From Pinguiococcus pyrenoidosus (Eukaryota > Sar > Pinguiophyceae > Pinguiochrysidales > Pinguiochrysidaceae), in the NCBI GenBank assembly GCA_019677205.1, contig JAAMXY010000907.1, forward strand, positions 1 to 64,000: a stretch of 64,000 bases of DNA, given 5' to 3'. A model generated the notes under the pieces. The model was not told where the DNA came from. It worked only from the letters and a program-made list of their open reading frames with translations, and searched no databases. The first letter of the stretch is position 1; each line of letters begins with the position of its first letter. The position numbers and the translations under genes were made by a program. This document shows positions 1 to 11,535 of the stretch, piece by piece.

Positions 1-1971
1 TGAAGCGCTCGCTGACCGTCTTCGCCACCGTCTGGAATTCGTAGTTGATGATCAGGTCGATGTCGTAGATCGAGCCCGAATACGAAATCAGCTGCGTGAA
101 CGTCCTGTGCACCGCATCGAGCTTGGTGGTGTCGAAGAAGGCCCCCTCCTCCGACGAGGAGGCCGGAACTTCCCCGGTACGATCCGAAGCGCAGCGCAGG
201 GTCTCCGCACAGCTGCTCCCCGTGGTAAAGGCGAACAGCTCGGTCGCGACAGTGGGCGAGAAAGACACGCTGGGAATCGAGGTTGGGTTCGCGGAGGCAA
301 CCGGAGTCGGCATCGGTGAGGGCAATTCCGATGGCTGCATGGTCGGGGGGCTCGATAGCGTCGGCGACGACGTGGGAGCGATCGACGGGACGGTGGAGGG
401 GTTCCTCGTGCCGAAGACGGCGGGCTCGTCAAGGAAGATCCAGGACGCGCCGGCGGAGTTCCCTGCGACGAACGCACCATTCTCGTAGAAGCTCGAGCAC
501 GCACCATCGCCGGAGTTAAAGTTGCCGTGGCCCCAGAAATCAAAGGGGCGCCCGCCGTTTCCATTGATGAGACCCGTCGAAGCTCCCCAGGCGCCGTCGT
601 CATTGGAAAAGTCAAAGACCGTTTGTCCGTTGACGGTGCCCCCGAACTCCGTGCAGATCGTGGTACCCAGGCCATTCAAGCTGCCGCCGAACGCGTTGTT
701 ACTGGGATGGAGAAGAAAGACAGAAAACACCCCGGTCAGGACAGAAGGAGAAGAAGGCGTCGCGCGATCGAGACCATGAGCTACCTGAACTGCCATCTGC
801 CTTCGATCTGGAGCGGAGCGAAGAGCGGATCCTTCGGCTTCCGGATCGTCCACAAGACCGGCTCTACAACGTTGACGGCATCGGTGAAGCGCCGGTCGAC
901 GGTTTTGTTGGTCTCGAACTGATACTCGATGATGAGATCGATGTCGTCGAACTGGCCGGAGTAGGACGTGTACTGGATGAAGCTGCGGTGCACTGCGCTC
1001 AAGAAGTCCGCGTCGAAGAACGCGGCATCCGTCCCGACTTCCGGAATGAGGCCTTTAATCCGCCCCTCGGTGCATTGGAGAGTCTCCGCGCAGGACGAGC
1101 CCGTCACGAAGGCCATGAGGCCCGATTCGAAAGTCGGCGCGAAAGACGTGGACGGGTCCACCGAGGGGATCTGCGACGGCGCCGCGCTGGGCGCCAGCGA
1201 GATGGTTGGCGAGCTGCTGGGCACGGCCGAGGGCGCCGAAGATGGAGCAACGGTGATGGTCGGCCCAAAGGTCGGCGTCTGCGACGGCTCCTCGCTTGGC
1301 GCGACGGAGATGGCGGCGAAGTCGATGTCATCGGTGATGCCCAGGAAGAGCAGCGAGCCGCCGCCAGAGTTGGACGCCACGACTTGGCCATTCTCCCAGA
1401 AGTTCGAACAGCTGCCGTCTCCGCTGTTAAAGTTGCCATGGCCCCAGAAGCCGGTGGCGCTGCCTCCGTCTCCGTCGACGACGCCGAACTGGCGGGGCTT
1501 GGCGCCCCAGAGCCCGTCGTCCGACGAGATCACCGTGCTGGCGCAGATGCTGGGCAGGCTGCTGTACCGGTAGTCGCCCGAGAAGCCGATGGGCACCTCG
1601 CCCGGCTTGAGGATGAACCACTCGACGGGCACTCCCACGAAGCTGGATACCAGCGTGTTGAAGCGCGTTTCCAAGGTCTCCACGAAGCCGAAGTTGTAGA
1701 TGATGGTCAAGTCGATGTTGTTCACGAAGTTGCCGCTGTACGAGATCTTCTGCGTCCAGAACTGGTGCTGCACCGGGTAGGCGTTCAAGTTAAAGAACGG
1801 CCCCGCGGGCGTCGTCGGCACGGGCGGCTGGCCGACGAAGGACACGCAGGGCAGCGTCTCCGCACAGGAGCTGCCGGACGTCACCGCGAACAGCACGGCT
1901 CCATCGGACGTGTTGGTGGGCTGCGCCGAGGCGCAGGCCCACAGGAGGCTCAGTAGCCAGAGCGCCAGCAT
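1..1971 (-). CDS. Secreted modular protein with repeated GSSCAETL domains (3' partial)
   Basis: Exons are complement 785-1971 and <1-701, joined by an 83-bp GT-AG intron (702-784); the reading frame runs off the left edge. The ATG opens a clear signal peptide (MLALWLLSLLWACASA), so the product is secreted or on the cell surface. About 200-residue modules follow. Each starts with GSSCAETL plus a nearby Cys, then an SYSG...DIDL.I.Y.F segment and a conserved FWGHGNFNSGDG(S/A)CS motif. Two modules are complete and a third begins before the edge. They are separated by Pro/Ser/Thr-rich linkers (repeated APS, PSS and PT units), like linkers in diatom and other heterokont wall or matrix proteins. The intron falls inside module two, and the reading frame restored across it repeats module one, which supports the splice. 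I do not recognise the domain. An adhesive or wall role is inference from the architecture. Confidence 0.8.
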
Positions 1972-3883
1972 GGCCGCCGGTCAGATCCAAATCAAATTGC
2001 CGCTCAGTGGCTAGGAAAGCGGCGCCGGCCTCCCCGCTCGTTCTCGCCGCTTCGCGGCTTTCCGGCTGCTTCGCTCCAAGCTTGACCTCCGAGGACTCTC
2101 ACGAGACCCGAGAGCGGCGTTGGCGTTGGCGTTGGCGCTGGCGCTGTAGAAGAGGTGCGCAGCGCAGGCGAAGGCGCGGTTCGAGGCGGAGACGGGCGAA
2201 GTCAGGGAATCCCGGGCTTGTGCTGGTATTCAGAATCTCGCCAAGCGCGCGCGGGGCCAATCAGGGCCGTTGGAGTCTGCAATGCGGGACACTCGTCTAG
2301 TCCGATGCATACAAGGGAGACTCAAGGAGAAAATTGCAGATTGAGGAAACGCTTTCAAATCTGGCGAAGACGTCAACGCCACGCTGCCGTGCACTCATAC
2401 TGGACACCCCGGTCTTCCAAGTCGCACGCGACATCAAGCCACGCATAGGACGTGATGGGCGCCGATTGGAATTTAAGATAGTACAATCATATGCAGACCC
2501 AATGAAAGGCCGGATGACCATTCGGCTGCATGCAAAACACACCAATCGATACTTCTCCAGGTTCAATATGCTCATCATACAGCTGCCAGTCCTCGCGGAT
2601 GCAGGATCACGGCGGATGAAAGGCCGCACTACGCGCGAGCAAGGGCTCCCTCTCTCAGTCAATCAGAGCGCGTCCCCCGATTCGTAAACGGCGCCATGCG
2701 CGTCAGACCCTGTGATTGGCGGCGCGATTTCGCCGCGCAACGCCACCACAATTCCTGTCGGGGCCTTACGACAATCACCTAAGCTTGACGGCTTCTCAAG
2801 ACGCGCGCGTCTTCTGATGCTGCTCCACTGCACCCAACGCAAGCGCGCGGCAAATCGGCGAATAGGATTTAAGACTATCCGCCATCGACGAGCCTTGCGA
2901 GAAAGGGGGGCGCTGGCGGCTGGCAGCACTTGTTTGTGCAGCAGACCTGTGACCTGTGCCTCTAATCCTGCGCGGAGTACCCAACAAGACGCACGACACC
3001 GAGACTTCGGGCGGGTTATAAAAAAAAAGATCGCTCGATCTATCCAACTCAATAAATCAATCATTGAATGAATGAATGAATGAATGAATGCATACATCCT
3101 CTTGCTTCCTGCCTGCCTTCCTTCCTTTCTTTCTAGCTAGCTAGCTAGACGTGGCTGCGGATCTCTGGCTGCCTGGGCGAAGTGGCGTCGATGGTGCAAG
3201 AACTTGCACTGAGCTGAGTTCCCGGATAGCTAGGCAGACGGATGGTGCGTCAAGCAGCCAAACGGGCGCCAGCAGGTGCGGGACGCCGCCTCAGCGCCGA
3301 TGCAAAGATCTGGGCTCGGCCGAATCGCGCTTCACGGATGAAAAAGAAGAAGATCTGAGATGGGGAGACGGCGGATGATATTTGGGTTCTCTCGGTATGC
3401 TTGATCGACGCGACGGACGGCGGCCAGCAAACCAGAAACCTGAAACAACATGATCATACAGTAGTACGGTACTGTGGGACTGTTTGGCACACTGTAAAAC
3501 AGTTCACTTTGCCTCTGGGAACTTGCTAGGGGACAAAGCATCGCGACTTTTGCCTCTCGGCCAATAGAACTTGAAAGAGGCATGCAGAAGAAGACAGTTG
3601 CGCCCACTACTCTCGCGTATCACACCACACTTGCCATGCCTCCTCCAACTTCTTCTAATTCCCGGCTATCACACCCCACATAACGGAGCTTCAGTTTCCT
3701 TGAATCCTTTCCAAGTGGCAGCCAAAAAGCCCTTAGAAGCCCTATAACATAGCGCACTTGAGCTTTTGCGACACGGCGTCTTCCACGAACTATCGATAAC
3801 GCCGCTCTCGATCGCGCGTCGAACACCTCGCCACGCCGCGCGCCGCCTCGGAAGGGCTCTCTCGCGGTCTCCTGCGCAGCATC
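1972..3883. other. Intergenic region between divergent genes
   Basis: This 1.9-kb stretch lies upstream of both the secreted modular protein and the PrsW-like gene. I found no ORF with recognisable protein character. Short overlapping ORFs around 2300-2690 lie on both strands and look like chance. A GTTGGC-type hexamer run (about 2115-2145), a TATA-like A-rich run near 3016-3030 and simple repeats at 3064-3148 are the only structure seen. Confidence 0.5.
3064..3148. repeat. Simple repeats (TGAA)n, CTTC-rich tract and (CTAG)n
   Basis: About seven tandem TGAA units are followed by a polypyrimidine CTTCC/CTTTC tract and four CTAG units. It is a microsatellite cluster in the intergenic DNA upstream of the PrsW-like gene. 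Confidence 0.85.
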
Positions 3884-5559
3884 ATGAGCGGCAACGGCCC
3901 GAACGAGGACCAGCTGAAAAATCCGCTCACGGCCACCATCGTGCAGGAGATCCATCCGCAGAGCTATGCTGGCACCACTTCGCAGCCTCCGCACGTGATG
4001 GGCGCCGTGGTCACGTCGCACGCCATCCAGCCCGTGCGCGCGGAGCCGGTGAACGGTGCGCACTGGCGGCAGCGCCAAGAATTGCGGAAGATGATGCGCG
4101 ACAGAAACACTGAGACACGGAGACCCCCTTGCGCTTTGAAGGCTACGCCACGGCCACTGCGTCCAGCTATCCGGCCACCGCCGCGCGCGTCCAGGATGTG
4201 GAGATGGGCGGCTTCGACCAGAACCTCGTGCCCGACGAGACCATGGAGACCTTTGACAACAGGTGCGTCGCGATGGCGCGGCGGAAGGTCCAGCGGCAAG
4301 CGAAGGACTGAGCTCTCGGCGGCTTCGGCAGGTGTTGGAACCCGTGCTGCTCCTTCTGCTGCTCCTACGTGACGGCCATGGTGTTCGCGCTGCTTCTTGC
4401 TCTGTTCCTGCCGGGCATCATTGGTGAGTGCGGGGGGGGGAAAACAATTCTGGCCGAACGCATCGGTCGATTGGGAAGGGGAACAGCTGCAGAGGGCCGT
4501 AGAACACAGCGAGAAGGATGCAAGGCAGGAAGGTGACATTCTCGTCTCGGAACCTCCCGTTCCGCTTTCCTCTAGGCGTGGTGATTCTCAGTCTGGTGCC
4601 GGCGGTGATCATCTCCTTCTTCGCGTACAAGTGGTATGAGCCGTATCTGACGCGCTGCTCGATGCACGTGGTGTTCTTGGAGAGCGCCTTCTATCTGCTG
4701 GTGCCCCTGCTCATCTTCATCTCCGTCATCGACCTGTAAGTCCACAAAGATCCTGCAGTCCCCTGCAGTGCGCCGCGAGGAGGACGTCTAACCGGACCGC
4801 TTGCTGCCTGATGCTGTTGCGGGCGCAGATTCCTCGGGCTGCCGGACAACTGCGAAGCGGAAGACACCGATCGGGACTGGGGCGTCATCTTCTTCCAGGC
4901 CTTCCTGCGAGCGGCGCTGCTGGAGGAGATCGTCAAGTATCTCGGCTTCCGGCGCATCCTGTGGCGCCCCTACATTACGGATGCGCGGGCGCTGCTGGTG
5001 TATTCGTGCCTGAGCGGCGTCTCCTTCGGTGTCATCGAGAACATCGGGTGAGTCTCGTCTTGGTGAACAGATGAACGTTTGCGTCGTCCCACGCATCTGC
5101 TGACCCCATGAGCGTTGCCTCGTGTCTTGCGTTCCCAGCTATGGCCTGCTGGGTGGGCCCGTTGTGGTGTTCTACAGGAGCTTCCTGACGGTCTTCGCGC
5201 ATGCAACCACCGGTCTGCTCATGGGCACGTACTTGGCGGAGGCACGATTCGTGGAGGGCTGCCAAGGCAAGTGGCCCTGGTACCGCGTCCTGGTGATTCC
5301 CGTGCTCGGCCACGGCGTGTACGACGTCCTGCTCTTCATCCAGAGCGGCTTCTGCGAGCCTCCATTGGTATCTCTCGTCTTCGTGGCGTTGCTGATCCTG
5401 CTGGCGGGAGTCATCTACACCCGCTACCGCTTCGTGCAAGTATTGAGAAAGTGCCCGCAGACCAACGTCAACATCCATACACAGATAGAGAACGAGGAGA
5501 TCGCCAAGCCGTGTTTAGTGTCCGCAGGCTGCATCGAGTGCTGCCGGTGCTGCTACTAG
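3884..5559 (+). CDS. PrsW-like intramembrane metalloprotease, multi-pass
   Basis: Six exons: 3884-4055, 4115-4262, 4332-4423, 4576-4735, 4829-5047 and 5139-5559, all GT-AG with matching phases, giving 403 aa. A soluble N-terminal segment of about 110 residues precedes a Cys-rich WNPCCSFCC stretch and then many hydrophobic helices. The PrsW/CPBP protease signatures are in place: EE..K (E223, E224, K227), EN (E261, N262), a His in AHATTG (H285) and a final His in GHGVYD (H322). In the family these residues form the intramembrane active site; bacterial PrsW cuts anti-sigma factors. The tail ends in CIECCRCCY, which could be palmitoylated or bind metal. The substrate cannot be told from sequence. 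The first intron (59 bp) is the least certain junction. The gene converges on CWC22. Confidence 0.8.
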
Positions 5560-5845
5560 AGAGGTCGGGGATAGTCGAACTACGAAACAGAGAAGCTAGG
5601 TTTTCCTTCCTGCGCTTCCCTGACAGGAAAAAGCCGAGGGGACCCGAAATCCGAGGCGCGAGGCCCGAGCGCTCTCGTTGCGGACCCTTTTCCAGACCGG
5701 GACGCTCCTTTCCCGCGGGACCTCTTCGCCTGTTCATCGCTTTACATGTTCTTCAATCTTTTCGTCGCCGTGACCCCAAAGCACCGCCGGCTCCCTTCTC
5801 TTCGCTGCTCTTCGGATCAAATCCTCATTCCATGTTTTCCTCATG

Positions 5846-7729
5846 CTAGTCGGAATCGGAGTCGGAGTCGGAGCCGGAGTCGGAATCGGAGTCGGACGAA
5901 GAGTCGGACGAAGAGTCGGACGAAGAACCTGACGAATCGGAGTCGGAATCCGAATCCGAGCTGCTGTCGCTGCCAGAGCTCGAGTCGCTCGAGCTGCTTT
6001 CATCCTGCTTCCTGGCTTTGCGCAGCTGCTCTTGGCGAGCGGCGTCCTCCATCTGCTTCTTGATGCGCGCCTGCGTGGCCGAGAGGTGCTGGCGAAGACC
6101 ATCGGTGAGGCCCCCAAGGCCAATGCTCGTGAAGAAGTTGATCGCGAAGCGCGTATCTCTCGGGTTCTCCGTCGGGAACATGCCGGAGTACACGGGCGCC
6201 ATGTGCGGATCGCTGAAGCGGATGGCAAGGTTCCGCAATCCGAAGTGGTCGCTGAGCTCCTGAAGCAGAATCTTGATGAAGATGCGGCTGCTGGACGTCG
6301 TGTCCGCCTCGGTCAGGCGGAGGATCTCAAGCACGGTCCAGGGCAAGGAGTCCTCGTGCAGCAGATGAGCGAAGAACTTGGCCACGTTGCGCAGCTTGTT
6401 CGTCTCGAGGCGGTGGATCGTGCTGTACTGCTCCTCGAAGGCGCGCGCAAAGGCCCTCTCCCAGCGCCGATCCAGAAGGCACAGCCGGGCCCCGACGAGG
6501 CCATAGTACCGCAAGAACGTCTTCTCCTGGGAGCAGCACTCCAGCAGCATGTTGCACAGCTCGATCTCGTGGCCCTTGGGCAGGTTGATCTTCATGAGCT
6601 TGTGGACCGACTCCTCGAAGCCGGCGGATGACATGATCGTCAGGTAGATCGTTCGCCGCAGGTTGATGAGATCCTGCTCGGTCAGGTCTTGCACGTGGAC
6701 TTCCGACGTGCGCTGGCCCGGCTCGTAGCTCGAGCCACGGTTGTCCTCGTCGCCGTCTTGCTCGTCCTCCTCCTCGTCGTCACTGTCGTCATCGCTGCTG
6801 CTGCTGTCGTCCTCGTCGTCGTCGTCGTCGTCGCCGTCGTCCTCTTCGCCGAGGATCTCCCGGCTGATCTTCCTCCAGACCCGCTCGTTCTCGACGAACT
6901 CCGGGTCGACGCGGAAGACGTCGAGGATCTCTTCCTTGTCGATGTCATCGTCCAGGCCGATCTGGAAGGTGATCTGGTCCTCCGCTTCCACGAGATCCAG
7001 CTCGGGCACCACGCTGGGGTAGTCGGCAAAGTCGTTCTTCAACACCGAGAAGAGCGCCTCGATCGTGTACTGCACTCGCTTGTCAATGTCTCCGTCGTGC
7101 AAGATGCCCCGGAAGCGCTCGAAGATCGCGCGAAGGCCTTTCGGGCTGAACTCTTTCAGATGCTGCCCGACCTCCCGCACGAAGCTGACGGCGATCTCCA
7201 CACTATCCTCCGTGGGCTCTTCCAGCAGCACCATGAGCAGCTGCAGCGCCAGCAGCTCGTGCGCCACCTTCTGGTTCACCAGGTGCGCGATGAACTTGGC
7301 CAGCGCCGTGGCCTGCACCTTGTCCCTCCGTCGATACGCCCTGCGGAAGCCGTGCACCACTCGCTTGAGCACCAGCTCTCCGGTCTCCGGCAGCTTGGTG
7401 TTCACCACCGCCAGAACGGCGGCGTAGATGTGACTGAATCCGGGAGACGCCATCTGCGCCTTGAGCAGCGCGCGCGCGAAGAGCCCTCGTCCGCGCACCA
7501 GATTCACCGCGAACAGCTCCGGCACGATCTCCTTGACGTTGCTCAGGTTGACGCGGTTGATGAGTCCGTTTATGGATTTGCGCAGCTTCTCCCAGCGGCC
7601 TCGTTGGTACTCCTCACTGCTCTTGTCCACCACTGCGCCGCTGGCCTTTTGCTGCTGGCGAAGGCGTCGGAGCTTGTGTGGCGGAAGGTACACACCTCCG
7701 TCCTGGCTCTCGCGCGGTCTCTTCAGCAT
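5846..7729 (-). CDS. CWC22: Pre-mRNA splicing factor CWC22
   Basis: A single exon encodes 627 aa from the first ATG (7729). The open frame continues upstream to 7846 without an ATG, so a further 5' exon adding an Arg/Glu-rich N-terminus is possible. An N-terminal YLPPHKLRRLR motif is followed by a MIF4G domain (roughly residues 55-250), an acidic Asp/Ser linker (about 295-345) and an MA3 domain (about 350-560). This is the order found in CWC22, the spliceosome component that recruits eIF4A3 during exon-junction-complex assembly. The C-terminus is almost pure Ser-Asp repeats, encoded by imperfect hexamers (5849-5960); many CWC22 proteins carry RS-type tails instead. The gene is divergent from the aureochrome. 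Confidence 0.9.
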   Translation of the reverse strand: MLKRPRESQDGGVYLPPHKLRRLRQQQKASGAVVDKSSEEYQRGRWEKLRKSINGLINRVNLSNVKEIVPELFAVNLVRGRGLFARALLKAQMASPGFSHIYAAVLAVVNTKLPETGELVLKRVVHGFRRAYRRRDKVQATALAKFIAHLVNQKVAHELLALQLLMVLLEEPTEDSVEIAVSFVREVGQHLKEFSPKGLRAIFERFRGILHDGDIDKRVQYTIEALFSVLKNDFADYPSVVPELDLVEAEDQITFQIGLDDDIDKEEILDVFRVDPEFVENERVWRKISREILGEEDDGDDDDDDEDDSSSSDDDSDDEEEDEQDGDEDNRGSSYEPGQRTSEVHVQDLTEQDLINLRRTIYLTIMSSAGFEESVHKLMKINLPKGHEIELCNMLLECCSQEKTFLRYYGLVGARLCLLDRRWERAFARAFEEQYSTIHRLETNKLRNVAKFFAHLLHEDSLPWTVLEILRLTEADTTSSSRIFIKILLQELSDHFGLRNLAIRFSDPHMAPVYSGMFPTENPRDTRFAINFFTSIGLGGLTDGLRQHLSATQARIKKQMEDAARQEQLRKARKQDESSSSDSSSGSDSSSDSDSDSDSSGSSSDSSSDSSSDSDSDSGSDSDSDSD

Positions 7730-8796
7730 CTTTCGCGCGTCGGCCTCGCTGCGGCCTCTCTCCGCCACACGACTCTCCGGCTCCACTGATGAGGCCTGGG
7801 GCTCTTCTGTGTGCCTCTCCTTGCGTCTCTCCCTTTCTGTGTCCACAGTCAGTGGATTCTCGAGATGGCAGCGCTAATGAAATGTCTCAGTCATGGAAAT
7901 GAATGAGTGGTAGTGGAAGGAAAAGGAAGGAGAGCAAGGGAGGTAAATGAACTGAGGACAGCCAGTCCTCAGGAGCCTTTGGTTTACCGTGGGCTTCAAG
8001 TGCGGGACAGAATGGGAGACAGGCAAAAAGAGCGTCGCAGTGCTCATTGGGCAGCTTGCTGGCGTGGCCAGCGAAGGCCTCCGGAAGCTTATTTTCGCCG
8101 GAGCTTCCCGTGGCCCGGGCAACGCACGCCGTCGTCATCGCTCCTTCCAACAGCCGATTGGCCCACTGGCCCAGATTTGGCTGGCTGGCGCAGCGTGCGC
8201 ACCTACTGATTCAACCTGGTGCCATGGGATTTCGAGTACTATAGTTGCGTTGAACTTCTTGCGCACTTTTCCTCCGTAGCGCTCATTGGCAGAACGATCC
8301 GTTTGGCCAGAGGTGCGACATACACATGCACCTGTACACACTGCGAGAAAGCATACGGTTTTGGGGGTGTATCTACATTTTTGTTCGTGGGATATTTCGT
8401 GAATGATGGAATGCATATTTTTTGTTGAAATGAATCTATTTATTGAAAGGCTTTGATTTCAAAATGGCAGGTGAATCTGAATCTTTTATGCATTACCCCA
8501 TTCCTCTATAAAAATATAAGGTCTCGTCTGATCCATACAGCCCTCTTGTGATTGGTTCAGCTGGGTCAATTTCATTTTCCGTGTTCAGCCCGTTCTGGAA
8601 GGCCGCCGCTCAACTTCATCTGTCTGCTGAAAGGGCTTCAGCTCCGCGGTTGTGGGCGCACATCCAACCCGCGACTCGCCACGCGTCCTTCAGTTCGTCG
8701 GCAGAGCGAATCCTCCCAGCTCAGGAGCAAGTGGCCGGAGAGAAGCGCGGAATCCGCCCTTCCCAGCGCGTATTGCAGCATCCTCGCGCGGCAGAG
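7730..8796. other. Divergent intergenic region, CWC22 / aureochrome
   Basis: About 1.07 kb of shared 5' DNA. The part from about 8410 to 8530 is clearly AT-richer than the surroundings and has a TATA-like tract (TATAAAAATATAAG near 8510). It may serve the aureochrome promoter. No ORF here has convincing protein character. Confidence 0.4.
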
Positions 8797-10482
8797 ATGG
8801 ACCTCTTGCCAGTCCTAGACACCGTGTGGTCCGAGCACGAGCTCCAGGAGCTCGAGGCGCTCACCAGAGATGGCATAGACCTGGATGCCGACGATTCCCA
8901 GCTTCACTGGGCTCCAGAACCTGCCGCGCCGCACGAAGCCGAAGCTGCCCCGCCTGCCACTCTGTCGGGGTCTCCCGGTAGGCATGCTCCTGAGCCGGCG
9001 GAGCGGATCCAAGATGGCCCTAAGCGATCCTTGCGAATCCAACTTGTGCAGATCAAAAGAAGAAGCGCCGGGCGGAGCGGAACCGCGAACACGCCCGCAA
9101 GTCCCGCGCGCGCAAGAAGTTGATGGTGGAGAACGTGGAGCGAAGCATCCAAGGTGTGGATTGCTTCGGCGCTTCCGTGGCGGCTGCAGCTTCGCGCTTC
9201 TCTCTTTCTTTGCTGGTCTTGTGTGCTCATGCTTCGGCCTTGTCGTGCACGTGAATAGTGCTCCAGTCGGAGAACAGCAAGCTGCGAAACCTCATCGAGA
9301 CGCAGCTGGGGAACAAGGGCCGCGCGGAGCTTCGCCGCATCGACCTGTTCACCAACCAAGGAGGTAGGCCACCTGCGATCGCGAACGGGCAGGCGCGTCG
9401 AAGCACAAGGCAGAAAACAGAAAGCTAAAGCGGGAAACACTGCTTTTCATCGCGCAGCGAATGACTCGGAATATACCACGGATGAGACGGCCAGCGAAGG
9501 CGAAGGGCCGCACAAGGAGAAGGTCAAGGACAGCTCGGAGAACCTCGTTCTCGCCAAGCCCAGCAAGGAGACCCAACTTCTTGCCGACGAGGTGATGCCC
9601 GGATCCCTTCTCGTTCCTTGGAGGGGTGTTGAACGCGCCAAACTAATGCAGCTTGCAAAAAAAAAAAAAAAAAACATCCCACAGGACTACTCGCTCATGG
9701 TCGCTTTGAAGCGCGGGCGGCAAAACTTTCTCGTGACGGATCCTCGTCTCCCGGACAACCCCATCGTCTTTGCGAGTGCCGGATTCATGACGCTCACCGG
9801 CTACTCCCACGAGGAAGTGCTCGGTACGCGCATTGAACGCCCCAGAAGTCTTTGAGTCTTTTGGCTCGCGGTGCCTCACCCTCGTGCCCTGCTACCCAGG
9901 TCGCAATTGCCGATTCCTGCAAGGACCCGACACCGACCCCGTGGACGTGGAGCGGATCCGCGACGCAGTCGCGAAAGGCGAAGAGCTGAGCGTGTGTTTG
10001 CTGAATTACAAAAAGGTGCGCCCTCGCCGCGCTTCTCTTCTCTTCCCGCTGCCCTCGGCGCTGCCGGCTTCGTTGGTGGCGGCTGACCTCGTCCGCTTTC
10101 GGGCAATGCCTTGCGTCAGGATGGCACCACCTTCTGGAACCAGTTTTTCATTACGCCGCTGCGCGACCCCACCGGGCAAGTTGTGAACTTCGTAGGTGTA
10201 CAGCAGATAGTGACGTTGAAGGTATGTTCCACCAACAAGCGAAGGTCGCTTCCGCCGTGGTGACCGCCTCGGGGCCGCACCGCACCTTTCACCTTGCCGA
10301 GGCTGACGGGTCCTCCGTGATCGCCGTGACCGCAGGTTGCGAGGCTGCTTCGCGAGCAGGCTCGAGGCAATCTGTCCGCCTTCGAAGAGGAGCGAGAGCT
10401 AATTTCGAGAGGCGAGCGGGTGCAGACGGAGGCAATAGTGGCGGAACGCTTGGCGCCGGAGGCCTTGCGGGCGGTGATGTAG
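8797..10482 (+). CDS. Aureochrome: bZIP-LOV blue-light receptor and transcription factor
   Basis: Eight exons: 8797-8977, 9052-9153, 9259-9363, 9458-9591, 9685-9823, 9900-10015, 10120-10221 and 10336-10482; all phases agree, giving 341 aa. The bZIP basic region contains [13 protein letters not shown] (N71-K83), the typical aureochrome DNA-contact sequence, followed by a short leucine zipper. The LOV domain (about 175-295) has GRNCRFLQG, in which Cys224 should form the flavin adduct, and a VGVQQ strand with Gln287 as the signalling glutamine. A basic/acidic helix (Jalpha-like) and a 49-residue tail end the protein. In known aureochromes, blue light alters the LOV core and raises dimerisation and DNA binding, with roles in branching or cell-cycle genes and photoacclimation. 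Effector N-terminal, bZIP central, LOV C-terminal is the diagnostic order. Confidence 0.95.
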
Positions 10483-10570
10483 ATGAGTTTCTAGAGCTGC
10501 GGACGAAACAGAGAAGGACACGACGAGCAAACAGCCTCGGAGCTGGGCGTCTAGAAAGGAAGTCGTTGAT

Positions 10571-11535
10571 TCACTGCATTTCATCAAAATCGAGGCTGGA
10601 CTTTCGGGGCAAGACCTCCTGGTCCTCCCCAACGCCGCGCAGGAGGAACGTCTCCAGCTCCTGCATCTCGGCGATCTGTAGGCCGTCGCCGTCCCTCCCT
10701 GAACTAACCGGATACGCGAGGAGGGTGGCTTCGCCGGGTCCGGCGGCCAACCCTTCCCCTTCGAGATGCCAGGCATCCCACTTCGTGACTATGTTTCTTC
10801 GGACTCCATTTCCCAGCGTCTCCTTGCGCACCGTCTCTGGGAAGTTGCTGACGTCGTCCTCGACGAACAGAATCAGGTCGAAGGGCCTCTCCTCCGCCGA
10901 GTACAGCGCCAGGAGCTTCTGCTTTGCGTCGCGGCCTACGATGCCGAACTCGCTGTAGCTGTGGCGGCCATGCACAACTGAAAAAAAATCCTCCAGCCCA
11001 AAGTGGCTCAACGCGGCCCAGATGTCCACCTCCGAGCCGAACGACATGATGCGCAGCTCGATCCCCTGGTCGCGCAGACTCTGCAAGAAAGCGCGCAGGT
11101 GCCCGACCCGCTCTTCCCCCCTACCAACAAGCAACAACACCTGTTAGCATTCGCGGCCCCCTCCCTGCCCAGAGCAAGGCCAGGAGATGCGCACCCGAAG
11201 ATCCAGCGATAGAAAGCGGCCTCGTCCGCCTCCAGCTGCTCGCGGCCCTCCGCCGTGTTGTACAGCGCATTGTACAGGTGCACGCTGGTCAGCGTGCAGT
11301 CGAAGTCGAACACCACGAGCGTTCTGGGCGGCCAAGCGCCTGCCGAGTGCGCGTTAGAAGCGTCTCTCCATCCGCGGGCCCCCGATCCGCAGCTACCCTC
11401 GGGAGCGCCCTGGCGAGCAGGGACACTGCAGCCCTCGTACACCCAGGTGGACGCCACAACGCCCGCCTCCATGGCGCTCATGGTCAGGCTGCGCCGGGCG
11501 GCGCCGGAGAGCAGCTTTCCAGGGCTCGTGCCCAT
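10571..11535 (-). CDS. HAD-like hydrolase/phosphatase family protein
   Basis: Two exons, complement 11195-11535 and 10571-11120, with a 74-bp intron, give 296 aa from the first ATG; the frame is open upstream to 11619 without another ATG. Haloacid-dehalogenase motifs are visible: motif I VVFDFDCTLT (Asp77 nucleophile, Asp79), motif II in LRIMSFGS, a Lys in GRDAKQKLL for motif III, and acidic motif IV in ILFVEDD. These support a Mg-dependent phosphatase. The small inserted cap and the lack of a known subfamily signature leave the substrate open. The gene ends 88 bp from the aureochrome stop (convergent) and diverges from the GAT-like gene. Confidence 0.75.

Noticed and set aside
2297-2687. Overlapping ORFs on both strands in the first intergenic region
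   Set aside because: Neither has conserved character or flanking splice signals. The repeated RPFI text in the minus frame is too short to support a decayed element.
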